This document shows positions 24,409 to 34,018 of a stretch of 64,000 nucleotides of DNA, in pieces. The DNA lies in contig NZ_JAHWGP010000003.1 in NCBI RefSeq assembly GCF_020873915.1, forward strand, positions 310,001 to 374,000, written 5' to 3'. The notes beneath the pieces were generated by a model. That model was given only the letters and a program-made list of their open reading frames with translations. It did not search any database and was not told where the DNA came from. Numbering within the stretch: position 1 is the first letter of the stretch; every line of letters starts with the position of its first letter. Both the position numbers and the translations under genes were made by a program. This DNA comes from Streptomyces sp. DH5. GTDB lineage: Bacteria; Actinomycetota; Actinomycetes; Streptomycetales; Streptomycetaceae.

Positions 24409-24493
24409 CGGAGGATACGAGATTCGAACTCGTGAGGGGTTGCCCCCAACACGCTTTCCAAGCGTGCGCCCTAGGCCTCTAGGCGAATCCTCC
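24409..24493 (-). tRNA. tRNA-Ser(GGA), intact, island junction
   Basis: 85-nt class II tRNA. The acceptor stem is GGAGGAT/ATCCTCC, the anticodon loop CTTGGAAAG gives anticodon GGA, the variable arm is GTTGGGGGCAACCCCTC, and the T-loop is GTTCGAATC. Its 3' half is the 54-bp repeat also found at 18111-18164, so the present gene is a hybrid of chromosomal 5' half and element-derived 3' half. Confidence 0.95.
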
Positions 24494-24569
24494 GCTGGGA
24501 ACATTACATGACCGAGAGGCGTGCTCGCGAACTCGTTACCGGCCCCCGACATGGGGTAGCCTCTGCGTA

Positions 24570-24657
24570 GCCCCTCACGCGGCGCTATCTGACTGAACTC
24601 CCCCAGGGCCGGAAGGCAGCAAGGGTAGGTTGGCTCTGGCGGGTGCGTGGGGGGCGC
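24570..24657 (+). ncRNA. ffs: Signal recognition particle RNA (small bacterial 4.5S type)
   Basis: Contains the invariant tip GGCCGGAAGGCAGCAAGGGTAG (split here as GGCCGGAAGG and CAGCAAGGGTAG) that binds Ffh. The two sides CCCCTCACGCGG... and ...GGGTGCGTGGGGGG pair as the long stem. It lies between tRNA-Ser and dnaX as in other Streptomyces. Ends are approximate. Confidence 0.92.
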
Positions 24658-24712
24658 TTTCGTGTGCGAGTGGCCGGTCCGGTTGTCGGTGGGCGCCTAT
24701 AACCTCGTATGC

Positions 24713-26938
24713 GTGTCGTCTCTCGCGTTGTACCGCCGCTATCGCCCGGAGTCGTTCGCCGAGGTCATCGGGCAGGAGCATGTCACCGACCCGCTGCAGC
24801 AGGCGCTGCGGAACAACCGGGTCAATCACGCGTACCTGTTCAGCGGTCCGCGCGGCTGCGGCAAGACGACCAGCGCCCGCATCCTCGCCCGGTGCCTGAA
24901 CTGCGAGCAGGGGCCGACGCCGACGCCGTGCGGCGCGTGCCAGTCCTGCCGCGACCTCGCGCGCAACGGGCCGGGTTCGATCGACGTCATCGAGATCGAC
25001 GCCGCTTCCCACGGTGGTGTGGACGACGCTCGTGACCTGCGCGAGAAGGCGTTCTTCGGGCCTGCGTCCAGCCGCTACAAGATCTACATCATCGACGAGG
25101 CCCACATGGTCTCTCCGCAGGGCTTCAACGCTCTGCTCAAGGTCGTCGAGGAGCCCCCGGAGCACCTGAAGTTCATCTTCGCGACCACCGAGCCGGAGAA
25201 GGTCATCGGGACCATCCGGTCGCGCACGCACCACTACCCGTTCCGGCTCGTGCCGCCCGGCACACTGCGGGACTACCTCGGAGAGGTGTGCGGCAAGGAG
25301 GACATTCCGGTCGAGGAGGGCGTACTGCCGCTGGTCGTCAGGGCGGGTGCGGGGTCCGTGCGTGACTCGATGTCCGTCATGGATCAGCTGCTCGCCAGCG
25401 CAGGAGAGGGCGGTGTGACGTATGCCATGGCGACCTCCCTGCTCGGCTACACCGACGGCTCGCTGCTCGACTCCGTCGTCGAGGCCTTCACGACCGGTGA
25501 CGGGGCCGCGGCCTTCGAGGTCGTCGACCGGGTGATCGAGGGGGGCAACGACCCGCGCCGGTTCGTCGCCGACCTGCTGGAGCGGCTGCGGGACCTCGTC
25601 ATCCTCGCCGCGGTGCCCGACGCCGCGGAGAAGGGGCTCATCGACGCCCCCGCCGACGTCATCGAACGGATGCAGGCCCAGGCCGGCACCTTCGGCCCCG
25701 CCGAGCTCACCCGTGCCGCCGACATCGTCAACGAGGGGCTCACCGAGATGCGCGGCGCCACCTCGCCGCGACTCCAGCTCGAGCTGATCTGCGCGCGCGT
25801 GATGCTGCCCGCCGCGTACGGCGACGAGCGCTCGGTCATGGCCCGGCTGGACCGGATCGAGCGCGGGGTGAACTTCTCCGCGGGGGCGGCCGGCAGCGCG
25901 GGCGGGCCCGCGGCCGGATACGTGCCCGGACCGGAGGCGCACGGGGCGGTAGCGCCCGGGCAGGGCTCCGTCGAGCCGGGAGGCGGTCCCGCCGCCGCCC
26001 GGGCCGCCGTACGCGGCCCGGGACCGACCTCGCCCCCACCCACGCAGCCCGCTCCCGCTCCGGCTCCGGCTCCGGCTCCGGTCCAGGCTGCCCCGCCGTC
26101 CCAGCCCCCGGCCGCCGCACCCGCTCCGGCCGCCGAGAGTCCTGCCGCACCGGCCGGGGCGCCCGGCGCCTGGCCCACCGCGGTCTCCGCCGGTGGTGCG
26201 GGCGGCCGTCGGCCCGGCGGCTGGCCCACGGCCGCCCCGACGGGCGGCGGCGGGCGACCGCCCGCCCCGACACCGGCACCGGCGCCGAGCGCCCCCGCTC
26301 CGGCGGCACCGTCGGCGCCCGCGCCCCCGGCCGGTGGCGGTGGTGGTCCCGACCCCCGCACGCTCTGGCCGAACATCCTGGAGACGGTCAAGAACCGCCG
26401 CCGCTTCACCTGGATCCTGCTCAGCCAGAACGCCCAGGTGACCGGCTTCGACGGCACGACCCTCCAGATCGGCTTCGTCAACGCGGGCGCGCGGGACAAC
26501 TTCCTCAGCAGTGGCAGCGAGGACGTCCTGCGCCAGGCGCTGGCCGAGCAGTTCCACGTGCAGTGGAAGATCGAGGCGGTCGTCGATCCGTCCGGTGGCG
26601 GCGCGGCGGCCCCCGCCCCGGCCGGGCCGTCCGGTGGCTACGGGAGTGGCGGCTACGGCGGTGGTGGTGGCTACGGGGCCTCCTCCGACGCCGGTCCGCG
26701 TCCGTCCGCGCCCCGGCCGAGCCAGTCGCCGGCGCCTGCCCAGCCGGCGAGCCCGCCCGGTCCGGCGGCCCCCGCCCCGGCCGCCCGCCCGCCCGCCCCG
26801 GAGCCCGCCCCGGTGTCACCCGAGGACGACATCGCCGAGGACGACGACCCGGACCTGGACGAGTCCGCCCTCTCCGGGAAGGAACTGCTCGTACGGGAGC
26901 TGGGGGCGACGGTCGTCGAGGAGATCACGAACGAGTGA
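24713..26938 (+). CDS. dnaX: DNA polymerase III subunits gamma/tau
   Basis: 741 residues. Clamp-loader ATPase that joins the replicative polymerase to the sliding clamp. [24 protein letters not shown] is the classic start; Walker A is GPRGCGKT (45-52), the zinc Cys are C61-x2-C64...C73-x2-C76-x2-C79, and Walker B is IYIIDEAHM. After domain III comes a long Pro/Ala/Gly linker, a DnaA-binding-like segment ([26 protein letters not shown]), a second Gly/Pro-rich stretch and an acidic tail. GTG 24713 is chosen over upstream frame extensions. Confidence 0.96.
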   Translation: MSSLALYRRYRPESFAEVIGQEHVTDPLQQALRNNRVNHAYLFSGPRGCGKTTSARILARCLNCEQGPTPTPCGACQSCRDLARNGPGSIDVIEIDAASHGGVDDARDLREKAFFGPASSRYKIYIIDEAHMVSPQGFNALLKVVEEPPEHLKFIFATTEPEKVIGTIRSRTHHYPFRLVPPGTLRDYLGEVCGKEDIPVEEGVLPLVVRAGAGSVRDSMSVMDQLLASAGEGGVTYAMATSLLGYTDGSLLDSVVEAFTTGDGAAAFEVVDRVIEGGNDPRRFVADLLERLRDLVILAAVPDAAEKGLIDAPADVIERMQAQAGTFGPAELTRAADIVNEGLTEMRGATSPRLQLELICARVMLPAAYGDERSVMARLDRIERGVNFSAGAAGSAGGPAAGYVPGPEAHGAVAPGQGSVEPGGGPAAARAAVRGPGPTSPPPTQPAPAPAPAPAPVQAAPPSQPPAAAPAPAAESPAAPAGAPGAWPTAVSAGGAGGRRPGGWPTAAPTGGGGRPPAPTPAPAPSAPAPAAPSAPAPPAGGGGGPDPRTLWPNILETVKNRRRFTWILLSQNAQVTGFDGTTLQIGFVNAGARDNFLSSGSEDVLRQALAEQFHVQWKIEAVVDPSGGGAAAPAPAGPSGGYGSGGYGGGGGYGASSDAGPRPSAPRPSQSPAPAQPASPPGPAAPAPAARPPAPEPAPVSPEDDIAEDDDPDLDESALSGKELLVRELGATVVEEITNE

Positions 26939-27083
26939 CCCCGGAGGACCCGTGACGGGCCGGGGACGGCCGATCCGCGGACAGATCCTCGGTCGCGTCT
27001 GGAGGAAACCACGAACCGGCTCCGCCCGTGCCTTCGGAAGCCCGCACAAAGAGGACCCGCCGTCTGCCGTTAGGCTGACCCCC

Positions 27084-28346
27084 GTGAAGGTCCTCGTCAT
27101 CGGCAGCGGCGCCCGCGAACACGCCCTGTGCCACTCCCTGTCCCTCGACCCCGATGTCACCGCGCTGCACTGCGCGCCCGGCAACGCCGGCATCGCCGAG
27201 GTCGCCGAGCTGCACCAGGTCGACGCCCTCGACGGCGCCGCCGTGTCCGCGCTGGCCAAGCGGCTCGGTGCGGACCTCGTGGTGGTCGGCCCGGAGGCGC
27301 CCCTGGTCGCCGGTGTCGCCGACGCCGTGCGCGACGCGGGCATCCCGGTCTTCGGCCCCTCCAAGGAGGCCGCGCGGCTCGAGGGCTCCAAGGCCTTCGC
27401 CAAGGACGTCATGGCGGGGGCCGGCGTGCCCACCGCCCGCTCCTACGTGTGCGCGACGCCCGAGGAGACCGACGCCGCCCTCAAGGCGTTCGGTGCCCCG
27501 TACGTCGTCAAGGACGACGGGCTCGCGGCGGGCAAGGGCGTCGTGGTCACCGCCGACATCGAGGCGGCCCGCGCCCACGCCGCCGGGTGCGAGCGCGTGG
27601 TCGTCGAGGAGTTCCTCGACGGCCCCGAGGTCTCCCTCTTCGCCATCACCGACGGCGAGACCGTCGTGCCCCTCCAGCCCGCCCAGGACTTCAAGCGCGC
27701 GCTGGACGGCGACGAGGGCCCGAACACCGGCGGCATGGGGGCCTACTCCCCGCTCCCGTGGGCGGATCCCGAACTGGTCGACGAGGTCGTGGAGACGGTC
27801 CTGCAGCCGACCGTCGACGAGATGCGGCGCCGCGGCACCCCGTTCTCGGGCCTGCTCTACGCCGGTCTGGCGATCACCTCGCGCGGTGTCCGCGTGATCG
27901 AGTTCAACGCCCGCTTCGGCGACCCCGAGACCCAGGTGGTCCTGGCCCGGCTCAAGACCCCGCTGGGCGGCCTCCTGATGGCCGCGGCCACCGGCGGTCT
28001 CGCCCACCTGGAGCCGACGCGCTGGAGCGACGAGGCCGCGGTCACCGTGGTCGTCGCCTCGCACAACTACCCCGGAACCCCGCGCACCGGTGACCCGATC
28101 ACCGGCCTGGACGAGGTCGCCGCCCAGGACGCCCCGCACGCCTACGTCCTGCACGCCGGGACGCGACGCGAGGGCGACGCGGTCGTCAGCGCCGGCGGGC
28201 GCGTGCTGTCCGTCACGGCGACCGGCGAGGACCTCACCGAGGCCCGTGACCGCGCCTACCGCGCGGTGTCCCGGATCGGCCTCGACGGCTCGCAGCACCG
28301 CACGGACATCGCGGCGAAGGCGGCACGGGAGGCGCGGGACGCGTAG
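27084..28346 (+). CDS. purD: Phosphoribosylamine-glycine ligase
   Basis: 420 residues. ATP-grasp enzyme making GAR from phosphoribosylamine and glycine, step 2 of purine synthesis. Start [15 protein letters not shown] is invariant in Pur[12 protein letters not shown] and [14 protein letters not shown] are ATP-grasp signatures, and [16 protein letters not shown] carries the metal ligands. GTG 27084. It is separated from purC by two unrelated genes; a strong terminator follows. Confidence 0.97.
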   Translation: MKVLVIGSGAREHALCHSLSLDPDVTALHCAPGNAGIAEVAELHQVDALDGAAVSALAKRLGADLVVVGPEAPLVAGVADAVRDAGIPVFGPSKEAARLEGSKAFAKDVMAGAGVPTARSYVCATPEETDAALKAFGAPYVVKDDGLAAGKGVVVTADIEAARAHAAGCERVVVEEFLDGPEVSLFAITDGETVVPLQPAQDFKRALDGDEGPNTGGMGAYSPLPWADPELVDEVVETVLQPTVDEMRRRGTPFSGLLYAGLAITSRGVRVIEFNARFGDPETQVVLARLKTPLGGLLMAAATGGLAHLEPTRWSDEAAVTVVVASHNYPGTPRTGDPITGLDEVAAQDAPHAYVLHAGTRREGDAVVSAGGRVLSVTATGEDLTEARDRAYRAVSRIGLDGSQHRTDIAAKAAREARDA

Positions 28347-28374
28347 CGCGCCGGCCGTACACCGATGAACCCCG

Positions 28375-28408
28375 CAGGCCCCGGATCCGTCTCAGGATCC
28401 GGGGCCTG
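28375..28408 (+). terminator. Terminator after purD
   Basis: A 14-bp perfect stem, CAGGCCCCGGATCC / GGATCCGGGGCCTG, with a 6-nt loop, 28 bp past the purD stop. Confidence 0.8.
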
Positions 28409-28636
28409 ACCCTTGCCGTCCGTCGTCCACCTCTCCCCAAAGCCATTCCATCGAGTGAGCGATAGGCCATCCGGCTGACGTGACCCGGAGCCCCAACTAG
28501 GGTGCCGCGCAAGCGTTCCGGCCCCCGTTCCGGCACTTGGCCCACCGGCATTGCGATGTCAGTGGCGGGTGCCACAGTGGGGGACATGGTCAATGCCAGG
28601 ACAGGGTCCGGAGCCGGGAGGGGGTGACGTCGAGCG

Positions 28637-30481
28637 ATGAGCGGAAGCCGCATGGGAGCAGGCGAGTCGGGGGGACCGGGCGCACGGTCCCGGGCGCTGG
28701 CCGTGCTGCGGGTACGCAGCCGGGCGCTGGCCGTCGCACTGCTGCCTGCCGCCTTCTCCGTGATCCTGCTCGTCGGCGGATCCACCGGTCACCTCGCGGG
28801 CGCCGGCTGGGAGCTCGCCCGCCGGCTCCTCACCCCCGTCGCGGTGCTCGTCCTGCTCGTCGCCGCCGGAGTCGCCCTGGTCGTCGCCCGGGCCCGGCCG
28901 GCCATGAGTCCCACGGTGCCGGTCGCCGAGGAGGCGGCACCCGATCTGTACCGGATGGTGCGTGACCTGGCGGACCGCCTCGACGTCCCGGCTCCGTCCG
29001 CGATAGCGCTCACCCCGGACTGCGACAGCTGGCTGGAGGACCGCACCCATCCGGCCCACGGTCCGCCGCCGGCCGAGGAGCACGACGACATGGCGGGCGT
29101 GGGGCGGCCCCCGCGTGGAGCCCCCGCGCCCGTGCTGGTGATCGGTTCGCCGTTCCTGTGGTGGATGCGCGTCGGCGAGCTGCGCGCGGTCCTCGCCCCT
29201 GTCGTCGCCGGCACGGGGCCGTCGGCGCACCCGGACATAGCCGCCGCGCGCCGGTTCGTGCAGGGGCTGGACGCCGCGGTGGCCGTGGCCTCCGTGCCGC
29301 GGCGCGGGCCGGTGGCGCGCGGGGTGCTCGCGGGCGTGGGCTGGGTGGCCCGGCTGCTGCTGCGCGGGTGCCGGGGGCATGCGGCCGAGATGGAGCGGGG
29401 GGTCGCGGCCGCGGCGGCCGACCGTGCACAGGCTGTGGACTACGGGCTGCGGATCGTCGCCCAGGAGCAGGTGGGCCTGGCGTACGCGGGCTGGGACCGG
29501 CTGCTCACCCGGGTCGCGCTGCCCGCCTGGCGGATGGGCCGCTGGCCCTCGCGGCTCAACGCGGGCGTGGTCGCGGCCCTCACCGAGCTCTCCCGCCGGG
29601 ACCGGCTGGCGGAGGAGTTCGCCTCCCGCCTCGGCGAGCGTCCCGCCTGCGACCTGCTCGAAGAGCCCGGCACCGTGGACGAGGCCACCTCGCTGCTCGC
29701 CGCCCGCCTCTTCCACGGGGGACCGGCGGAAACGGGGCCCGACTGGGCCCCGGTCCACTGGGGCGACTACCCGGAGGAGGTCGTCGACCGCAAGTGGCGT
29801 ACCGACGCCGCCCGTCTCCACCGCGTCCTGGACGCCCTCCACGTCCCCCCGAGCCCCGGCGACCCTCCCGCCCCGGACGGCCCGACCCTGACCCGCGTGC
29901 TGGTGCACCTGACCACCCGGGAGGCGCCCACGGAACCGCCCGTGCCGTCCCCCGGCCCCGCCCTCGCTCCCGTCCCGGGCGACGGCGAGGCCGTGGCACC
30001 GCCCGGCGGGGACGACGGCGAGGACGACGACCTGTCCGGTACCACCGCCCGCGGTGCCGCACTGGCGGCCCGGCTGAGCGCCGAGCTCGCCCGCGAGGAG
30101 ACGGTCGCGGCCTCCACCGCCGGCGCCCGCTCCTCCTCCGCCGGTCAGGAAGACGCCGCTCCCTCCGCCGGCCCGGATCCGGCCGCCCCCTTCCGGGACG
30201 ACCGGGCGCTCCCCCTGTTCCCGCTCCAGTCGCCGCGTACCCCGCGTGAGCTGCTCGCCGACCACATCACGGCGATGGTCTGCTGCGCGGCGATGGACAC
30301 CGCGGGCGCCGTCCCCGGGCTCGACTGGCTCGACGGGCCGACGCTGCTCCTGGGCGGTGTGCGGGCGGCGGACCTGTCGCCCCAGGTCCTGGCCCTGATC
30401 GAGGACGGCGACCCCGCCGACCTCCGCCAGTGGCTGACCCGGCACGGCATACGCCCCGAGAAACCGGTACGGCTCGTCTGA
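28637..30481 (+). CDS. Large membrane protein resembling an M48 protease without its zinc motif
   Basis: 614 residues. Two N-terminal membrane helices (about 32-52 and 65-85) precede a domain whose order resembles M48 proteases: DLADRLDVPAPSAIALTPD, VLVIGSPFLWWMRVGELRAVLAPVVAG, then a helix reading RGVAAAAADRAQAVDYGLRIVAQE. Where active M48 enzymes have HExxH after ELRAVLA, this protein has PVVAG, so it should be catalytically dead. A long Pro/Glu/Asp-rich linker follows and a conserved C-terminus (LDGPTLLLGGVRAADLSPQVLALIEDGDPADLRQWL). Role unknown; the M48 link is inference. Confidence 0.7.
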   Translation: MSGSRMGAGESGGPGARSRALAVLRVRSRALAVALLPAAFSVILLVGGSTGHLAGAGWELARRLLTPVAVLVLLVAAGVALVVARARPAMSPTVPVAEEAAPDLYRMVRDLADRLDVPAPSAIALTPDCDSWLEDRTHPAHGPPPAEEHDDMAGVGRPPRGAPAPVLVIGSPFLWWMRVGELRAVLAPVVAGTGPSAHPDIAAARRFVQGLDAAVAVASVPRRGPVARGVLAGVGWVARLLLRGCRGHAAEMERGVAAAAADRAQAVDYGLRIVAQEQVGLAYAGWDRLLTRVALPAWRMGRWPSRLNAGVVAALTELSRRDRLAEEFASRLGERPACDLLEEPGTVDEATSLLAARLFHGGPAETGPDWAPVHWGDYPEEVVDRKWRTDAARLHRVLDALHVPPSPGDPPAPDGPTLTRVLVHLTTREAPTEPPVPSPGPALAPVPGDGEAVAPPGGDDGEDDDLSGTTARGAALAARLSAELAREETVAASTAGARSSSAGQEDAAPSAGPDPAAPFRDDRALPLFPLQSPRTPRELLADHITAMVCCAAMDTAGAVPGLDWLDGPTLLLGGVRAADLSPQVLALIEDGDPADLRQWLTRHGIRPEKPVRLV

Positions 30482-30719
30482 GCCCGGCGGCCCCGCCGGC
30501 CTCCCCCCTCTGGAGCCCACCCCTCCGCTTTAGGTCAATTCAAAACGAACGGTGACGTACTGCGCGCGTTATGTGATGTGCTTGGACCGTTCGCGTTCGC
30601 TGGCAAGAGCAAGCGACATACGACAAACACATAACTGGCGCCAGGCCTCACCCGTCCGGCGACTGCCGGTCAGCACCACGCACCGCATCGCAACCGGGGC
30701 ACGAGGGAGGGGAGCGATC

Positions 30720-32243
30720 ATGGGCTCGGAGCAGATTCGCCGCTGGGAGTCGGGAGCACTGGCGCACGCCGTGAACGACCCCTTCGGGCAGGGGCCGCTC
30801 CCGTGGCTGCGCGGCAGCGAGACGTACTTCGGCGACACCGGCCAGGTCGTCCCCTGGTACGTGGACCCGGACTCGGACCCGGTACCGCACACCGACCGGG
30901 CGGCGGCCCGCCTGCCCCGGCAGGGTGGCCCCCGGGTCCCCGCACCCCGCTCCTCCGTCGGCCCCCGCGCCGCCGACGACGTGCGCCGCCAGATCAAGGG
31001 CTTCGCCTCGGCCGGCGCCGTCGCCCCCGGCGAGTCCATCGACTTCCACATCACCGTCGACCCGCCCCAGGAGTTCGGCGTCGACGTGTACCGCATCGGC
31101 CACTACAACGGCGACGGCGCCATCAAGATCACCTCGAGCCCCCGCCTGTCCGGCATCGTGCAGCCCCCGCCGCTCACCGCCGACCGCACGGTCTCCTGCC
31201 ACCACTGGTGGCTGTCCTGGCGGTTACCCGTCCCGTCGTACTGGAGCGTCGGCGCGTACGTGGCCGTGCTCACCACCGCCGACGGCTACCGCTCCCACAT
31301 CCCGTTCACCGTCCGCGACGACCGTCCCGCCGACCTCCTCCTCGTCCTGCCCGACGTCACCTGGCAGGCGTACAACCTCTACCCGGAGGACGGCCGCACC
31401 GGTGCGAGCCTCTATCACGCCTGGGACGAGCAGGGCAGACTGCTGGGCGAGGCCGACGCCGCCACCACCGTCTCCTTCGACCGCCCCTACGCGGGCGCGG
31501 GCCTGCCGCTGCACGTCGGGCACGCCTACGACGTCATCCGCTGGGCCGAGCGCTACGGCTACGACCTCGCCTACGCGAACGCCCGCGACCTGCACGCCGG
31601 CCGGGTCGATCCCACCCGCTACCGGGGCCTGGTCTTCCCCGGCCACGACGAGTACTGGTCGGTGCCCATGCGCACCGCGGTGGAGCGCGCCCGCGCGCAC
31701 GGCACCTCCCTGGTCTTCCTCTCCGCCAACACCCTGTACTGGCAGGTGGAGCTCGCCCCCTCACCGGCCGGCCCCGACCGCCTGCTGACCTGCCGCAAAC
31801 GCCGGGGCCCGGGCAGACCGGTGCTGTGGCGGGAGATCGACCGCGCGGAACAGCGCCTGCTCGGCATCCAGTACGCCGGGAGCGTCCCGCACCCGCACCC
31901 GCTGATCGTGCGCAACGCGGACCACTGGATGTGGGAGGCGACCGGCGCCCACGAGGGTGACGGCATCGAGGGCCTGGTCGCGGGTGAGGCCGACCGCTAC
32001 TACCCGCGCACCCCGCTGCCCGAGCACGAGGAGCGCGTCCTGCTCGCGCACTCCCCCTACACCGACCGGGCGGGCGTCCGGCGCCACCAGGAGACCTCCC
32101 TCTACCGTGCCCCCTCCGGCGCCTGGGTCTTCGCCGCCGGCACCTTCGCCTGGTCCCCGGCCCTGGACCGCCCGGGCCACGTCGACCCCCGCGTCCAGCG
32201 CGCCACCGCCAACCTGCTGGACCGCATCTGCAAACGCGACTGA
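30720..32243 (+). CDS. N,N-dimethylformamidase beta-subunit-like protein (DmfA2 family)
   Basis: 507 residues. The fold-typical segments are present: HITVDPPQEFGVDVYRIGHYNGDGA (beta-sandwich), DVTWQAYNLYPEDGRTGASLYHAW, SFDRPYAGAGLPLHVGHAYDVIRWAERYGYDLAYANARDLH and LVFPGHDEYWSVPMRTAVERARAHGTSLVFLSANTLYWQVEL. DmfA2 proteins carry an iron centre in dimethylformamidase; the native substrate in Streptomyces is unknown, and no small-subunit gene is adjacent. ATG 30720 has GGGAGGGGAG; an upstream frame extension lacks this. Confidence 0.85.
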   Translation: MGSEQIRRWESGALAHAVNDPFGQGPLPWLRGSETYFGDTGQVVPWYVDPDSDPVPHTDRAAARLPRQGGPRVPAPRSSVGPRAADDVRRQIKGFASAGAVAPGESIDFHITVDPPQEFGVDVYRIGHYNGDGAIKITSSPRLSGIVQPPPLTADRTVSCHHWWLSWRLPVPSYWSVGAYVAVLTTADGYRSHIPFTVRDDRPADLLLVLPDVTWQAYNLYPEDGRTGASLYHAWDEQGRLLGEADAATTVSFDRPYAGAGLPLHVGHAYDVIRWAERYGYDLAYANARDLHAGRVDPTRYRGLVFPGHDEYWSVPMRTAVERARAHGTSLVFLSANTLYWQVELAPSPAGPDRLLTCRKRRGPGRPVLWREIDRAEQRLLGIQYAGSVPHPHPLIVRNADHWMWEATGAHEGDGIEGLVAGEADRYYPRTPLPEHEERVLLAHSPYTDRAGVRRHQETSLYRAPSGAWVFAAGTFAWSPALDRPGHVDPRVQRATANLLDRICKRD

Positions 32244-32311
32244 CCCGCGGCCGCGGCCGTCCGCCCCGTGCGGGAGAATCGGGGCATTGGACCAAACCAC
32301 GGGGAGGAACC

Positions 32312-33211
32312 GTGTCCGGATTCGTCGAGAAGCCCGAACCGATCCAGGTTCCGGGTCTGGTGCACCTGCACACCGGCAAGGTGCGCGAGCTGTACCGGAA
32401 CGAGACGGGCGACCTCGTGATGGTCGCCAGTGACCGCATCTCCGCCTACGACTGGGTGCTGCCCACCGAGATCCCCGACAAGGGCCGGGTCCTCACCCAG
32501 CTGTCCCTGTGGTGGTTCGACCAGCTCGCCGACCTGCTGCCGCACCACGTGCTGAGCACCGAGCCCCCGGCCGGCGCCCCCGCCGACTGGGCCGGCCGCA
32601 CCCTCGTCTGCAAGTCGCTGAACATGGTCCCCGTGGAGTGCGTGGCCCGCGGTTACCTCACCGGCTCCGGACTGGCCGAGTACACCGAGTCCCGCACGGT
32701 GTGCGGCCTCGCCCTCCCCGAGGGCCTGGTCGACGGCTCGGAACTGCCCGCCCCGATCTTCACCCCGGCCACCAAGGCCGCCGTCGGCGAGCACGACGAG
32801 AACGTCTCCTACGAGGAGGTCGCTCGCCAGGTCGGCGCGGAGACCGCCGCCCAGCTGCGCCAGGCGACCCTCGCCGCCTACTCCCGCGCCCGGAACATCG
32901 CCCGCGAGCGGGGCATCATCCTCGCGGACACCAAGTTCGAGTTCGGCTTCGACGGGGAGAGCCTCGTCATCGCCGACGAGGTGCTCACCCCCGACTCCTC
33001 CCGCTTCTGGCCGGCCGAGCAGTGGGAGCCGGGCCACGCCCAGCCCTCGTACGACAAGCAGTTCGTACGGGACTGGCTGACCTCGGCCGAGTCGGGCTGG
33101 GACCGCCGGAGCGAGCAGCCCCCGCCGGCGCTGCCGCAGCACGTGGTGGACGCGACCCGGGCCAAGTACGTGGAGGCGTACGAGCGGCTGACCGGCACCG
33201 TCTGGAGCTGA
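32312..33211 (+). CDS. purC: SAICAR synthase
   Basis: 299 residues, the longer form typical of actinobacteria and fungi. It ligates aspartate to CAIR with ATP. Markers: VHLHTGKVRELYR, VASDRISAYDWVLPTEIPDKG, VECVARGYLTGSG, and the late ILADTKFEFGFDGE and DEVLTPDSSRFWPAEQW. GTG 32312 follows GGGGAGGAACC. Monocistronic with its own terminator. Confidence 0.97.
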   Translation: MSGFVEKPEPIQVPGLVHLHTGKVRELYRNETGDLVMVASDRISAYDWVLPTEIPDKGRVLTQLSLWWFDQLADLLPHHVLSTEPPAGAPADWAGRTLVCKSLNMVPVECVARGYLTGSGLAEYTESRTVCGLALPEGLVDGSELPAPIFTPATKAAVGEHDENVSYEEVARQVGAETAAQLRQATLAAYSRARNIARERGIILADTKFEFGFDGESLVIADEVLTPDSSRFWPAEQWEPGHAQPSYDKQFVRDWLTSAESGWDRRSEQPPPALPQHVVDATRAKYVEAYERLTGTVWS

Positions 33212-33265
33212 CCGTACGGCGGCCGGGCCCTGAGGGGCCCGGCCGCCCACGACGGAGGTGCACGA

Positions 33266-33296
33266 CAAGGGCCCCGGTCGATGACCGGGGCCCTTG
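33266..33296. terminator. Bidirectional hairpin between purC and tRNA-Gly
   Basis: A 14-bp perfect stem, CAAGGGCCCCGGTC / GACCGGGGCCCTTG. It lies between the convergent purC and tRNA-Gly genes and could serve both. Confidence 0.75.
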
Positions 33297-33302
33297 ATCC
33301 TG

Positions 33303-33375
33303 AGCGAACGACGAGGTTCGAACTCGCGACCTCAACCTTGGCAAGGTTGCGCTCTACCAACTGAGCTACGTTCGC
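33303..33375 (-). tRNA. tRNA-Gly(GCC), copy 1
   Basis: 73 nt. The acceptor stem is GCGAACG/CGTTCGC, the anticodon loop CTTGCCAAG gives GCC, and the T-loop is GTTCGAAC. The body matches copy 2 at 37149-37221 except mainly in the acceptor stem. Confidence 0.95.
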
Positions 33376-33397
33376 ATGCGCCGTGGCGCGAGACCCA

Positions 33398-34018
33398 CTA
33401 TACCCAACCTCGCTCCCGTGCGAGGCGCACCGCGGCATGACGGTTCTCCGCTCCGAGCTTCGAGACGGCCGAGGAGAGGTAGTTCCGCACGGTCCCCTGG
33501 GACAGCGCGGCCCGCTCCGCGATCTCCGCGACCGGTGCGCCGTCCGCCGCCAGCTCCAGCACCTCGGCCTCGCGCACGGTCAGCGGCGAGTCGCCGGCGG
33601 CGATCGCGTCGGCGGCCAACTCGGGGTCGACGTAACGGTTTCCCGCGTGCACCGTGCGGATGATCTCGGCGAGGCGCTGCGCGCTGACGGTCTTGGGGAC
33701 GAACCCGCGCACACCTGCCGCAAGCGCCCGCTTCAGGTGACCCGGACGTCCGTGACTGGTCACGATCAGCACCCGGCAGCCGGGCAGCTCGGTCCGCAGG
33801 GATGTGGCGACCTTCACACCGTCCGCGCCGGGCATCTGCAGGTCCAGCACGGCCACGTCGGGTGCGTGCGCCCGGGCCATCGCCAGCGCCTCCGGCCCGG
33901 AGGCGGCCTCGGCGACGACCGTCAGATCGTCCTCGAGGGAGAGCAGTGCGGCCAGCGCCCCCCGGATCAGGTGTTCGTCGTCGGCCAGCAGCAGCCGCAC
34001 GGGCCGGGGGCCGGTCAC
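33398..34018 (-). CDS. NarL/LuxR-type response regulator
   Basis: 206 residues. Receiver domain with acidic DD in LLLADDEHLIRG and phospho-acceptor Asp59 (AVLDLQMPG), then a C-terminal LuxR HTH (LTVREAEVLELAADGAPVAEIAERAALSQGTVRNYLSSAVSKLG). GTG 34018 overlaps the kinase stop as GTGA, so the pair is coupled. It probably activates the ABC transporter genes of the same operon. Confidence 0.93.
   Translation of the reverse strand: MTGPRPVRLLLADDEHLIRGALAALLSLEDDLTVVAEAASGPEALAMARAHAPDVAVLDLQMPGADGVKVATSLRTELPGCRVLIVTSHGRPGHLKRALAAGVRGFVPKTVSAQRLAEIIRTVHAGNRYVDPELAADAIAAGDSPLTVREAEVLELAADGAPVAEIAERAALSQGTVRNYLSSAVSKLGAENRHAAVRLARERGWV

Larger units (their letters stand above)
18111..24461. mobile_element. 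Integrated island in tRNA-Ser(GGA), no integrase
   Basis: Bounded by the 54-bp tRNA repeat at 18111-18164 and 24408-24461, with a pair of TGAGACC-N5-TGAGACC motifs just inside each end. Contents: a membrane Mrr-like nuclease, a small membrane protein, a VapBC-like pair, a phosphorothioate-type HNH endonuclease and a Helicase_C_3/WYL protein. There is no integrase, excisionase, replication or transfer gene, so it is either a remnant or moved by an integrase elsewhere. The intact tRNA is rebuilt at the right end. Confidence 0.8.
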
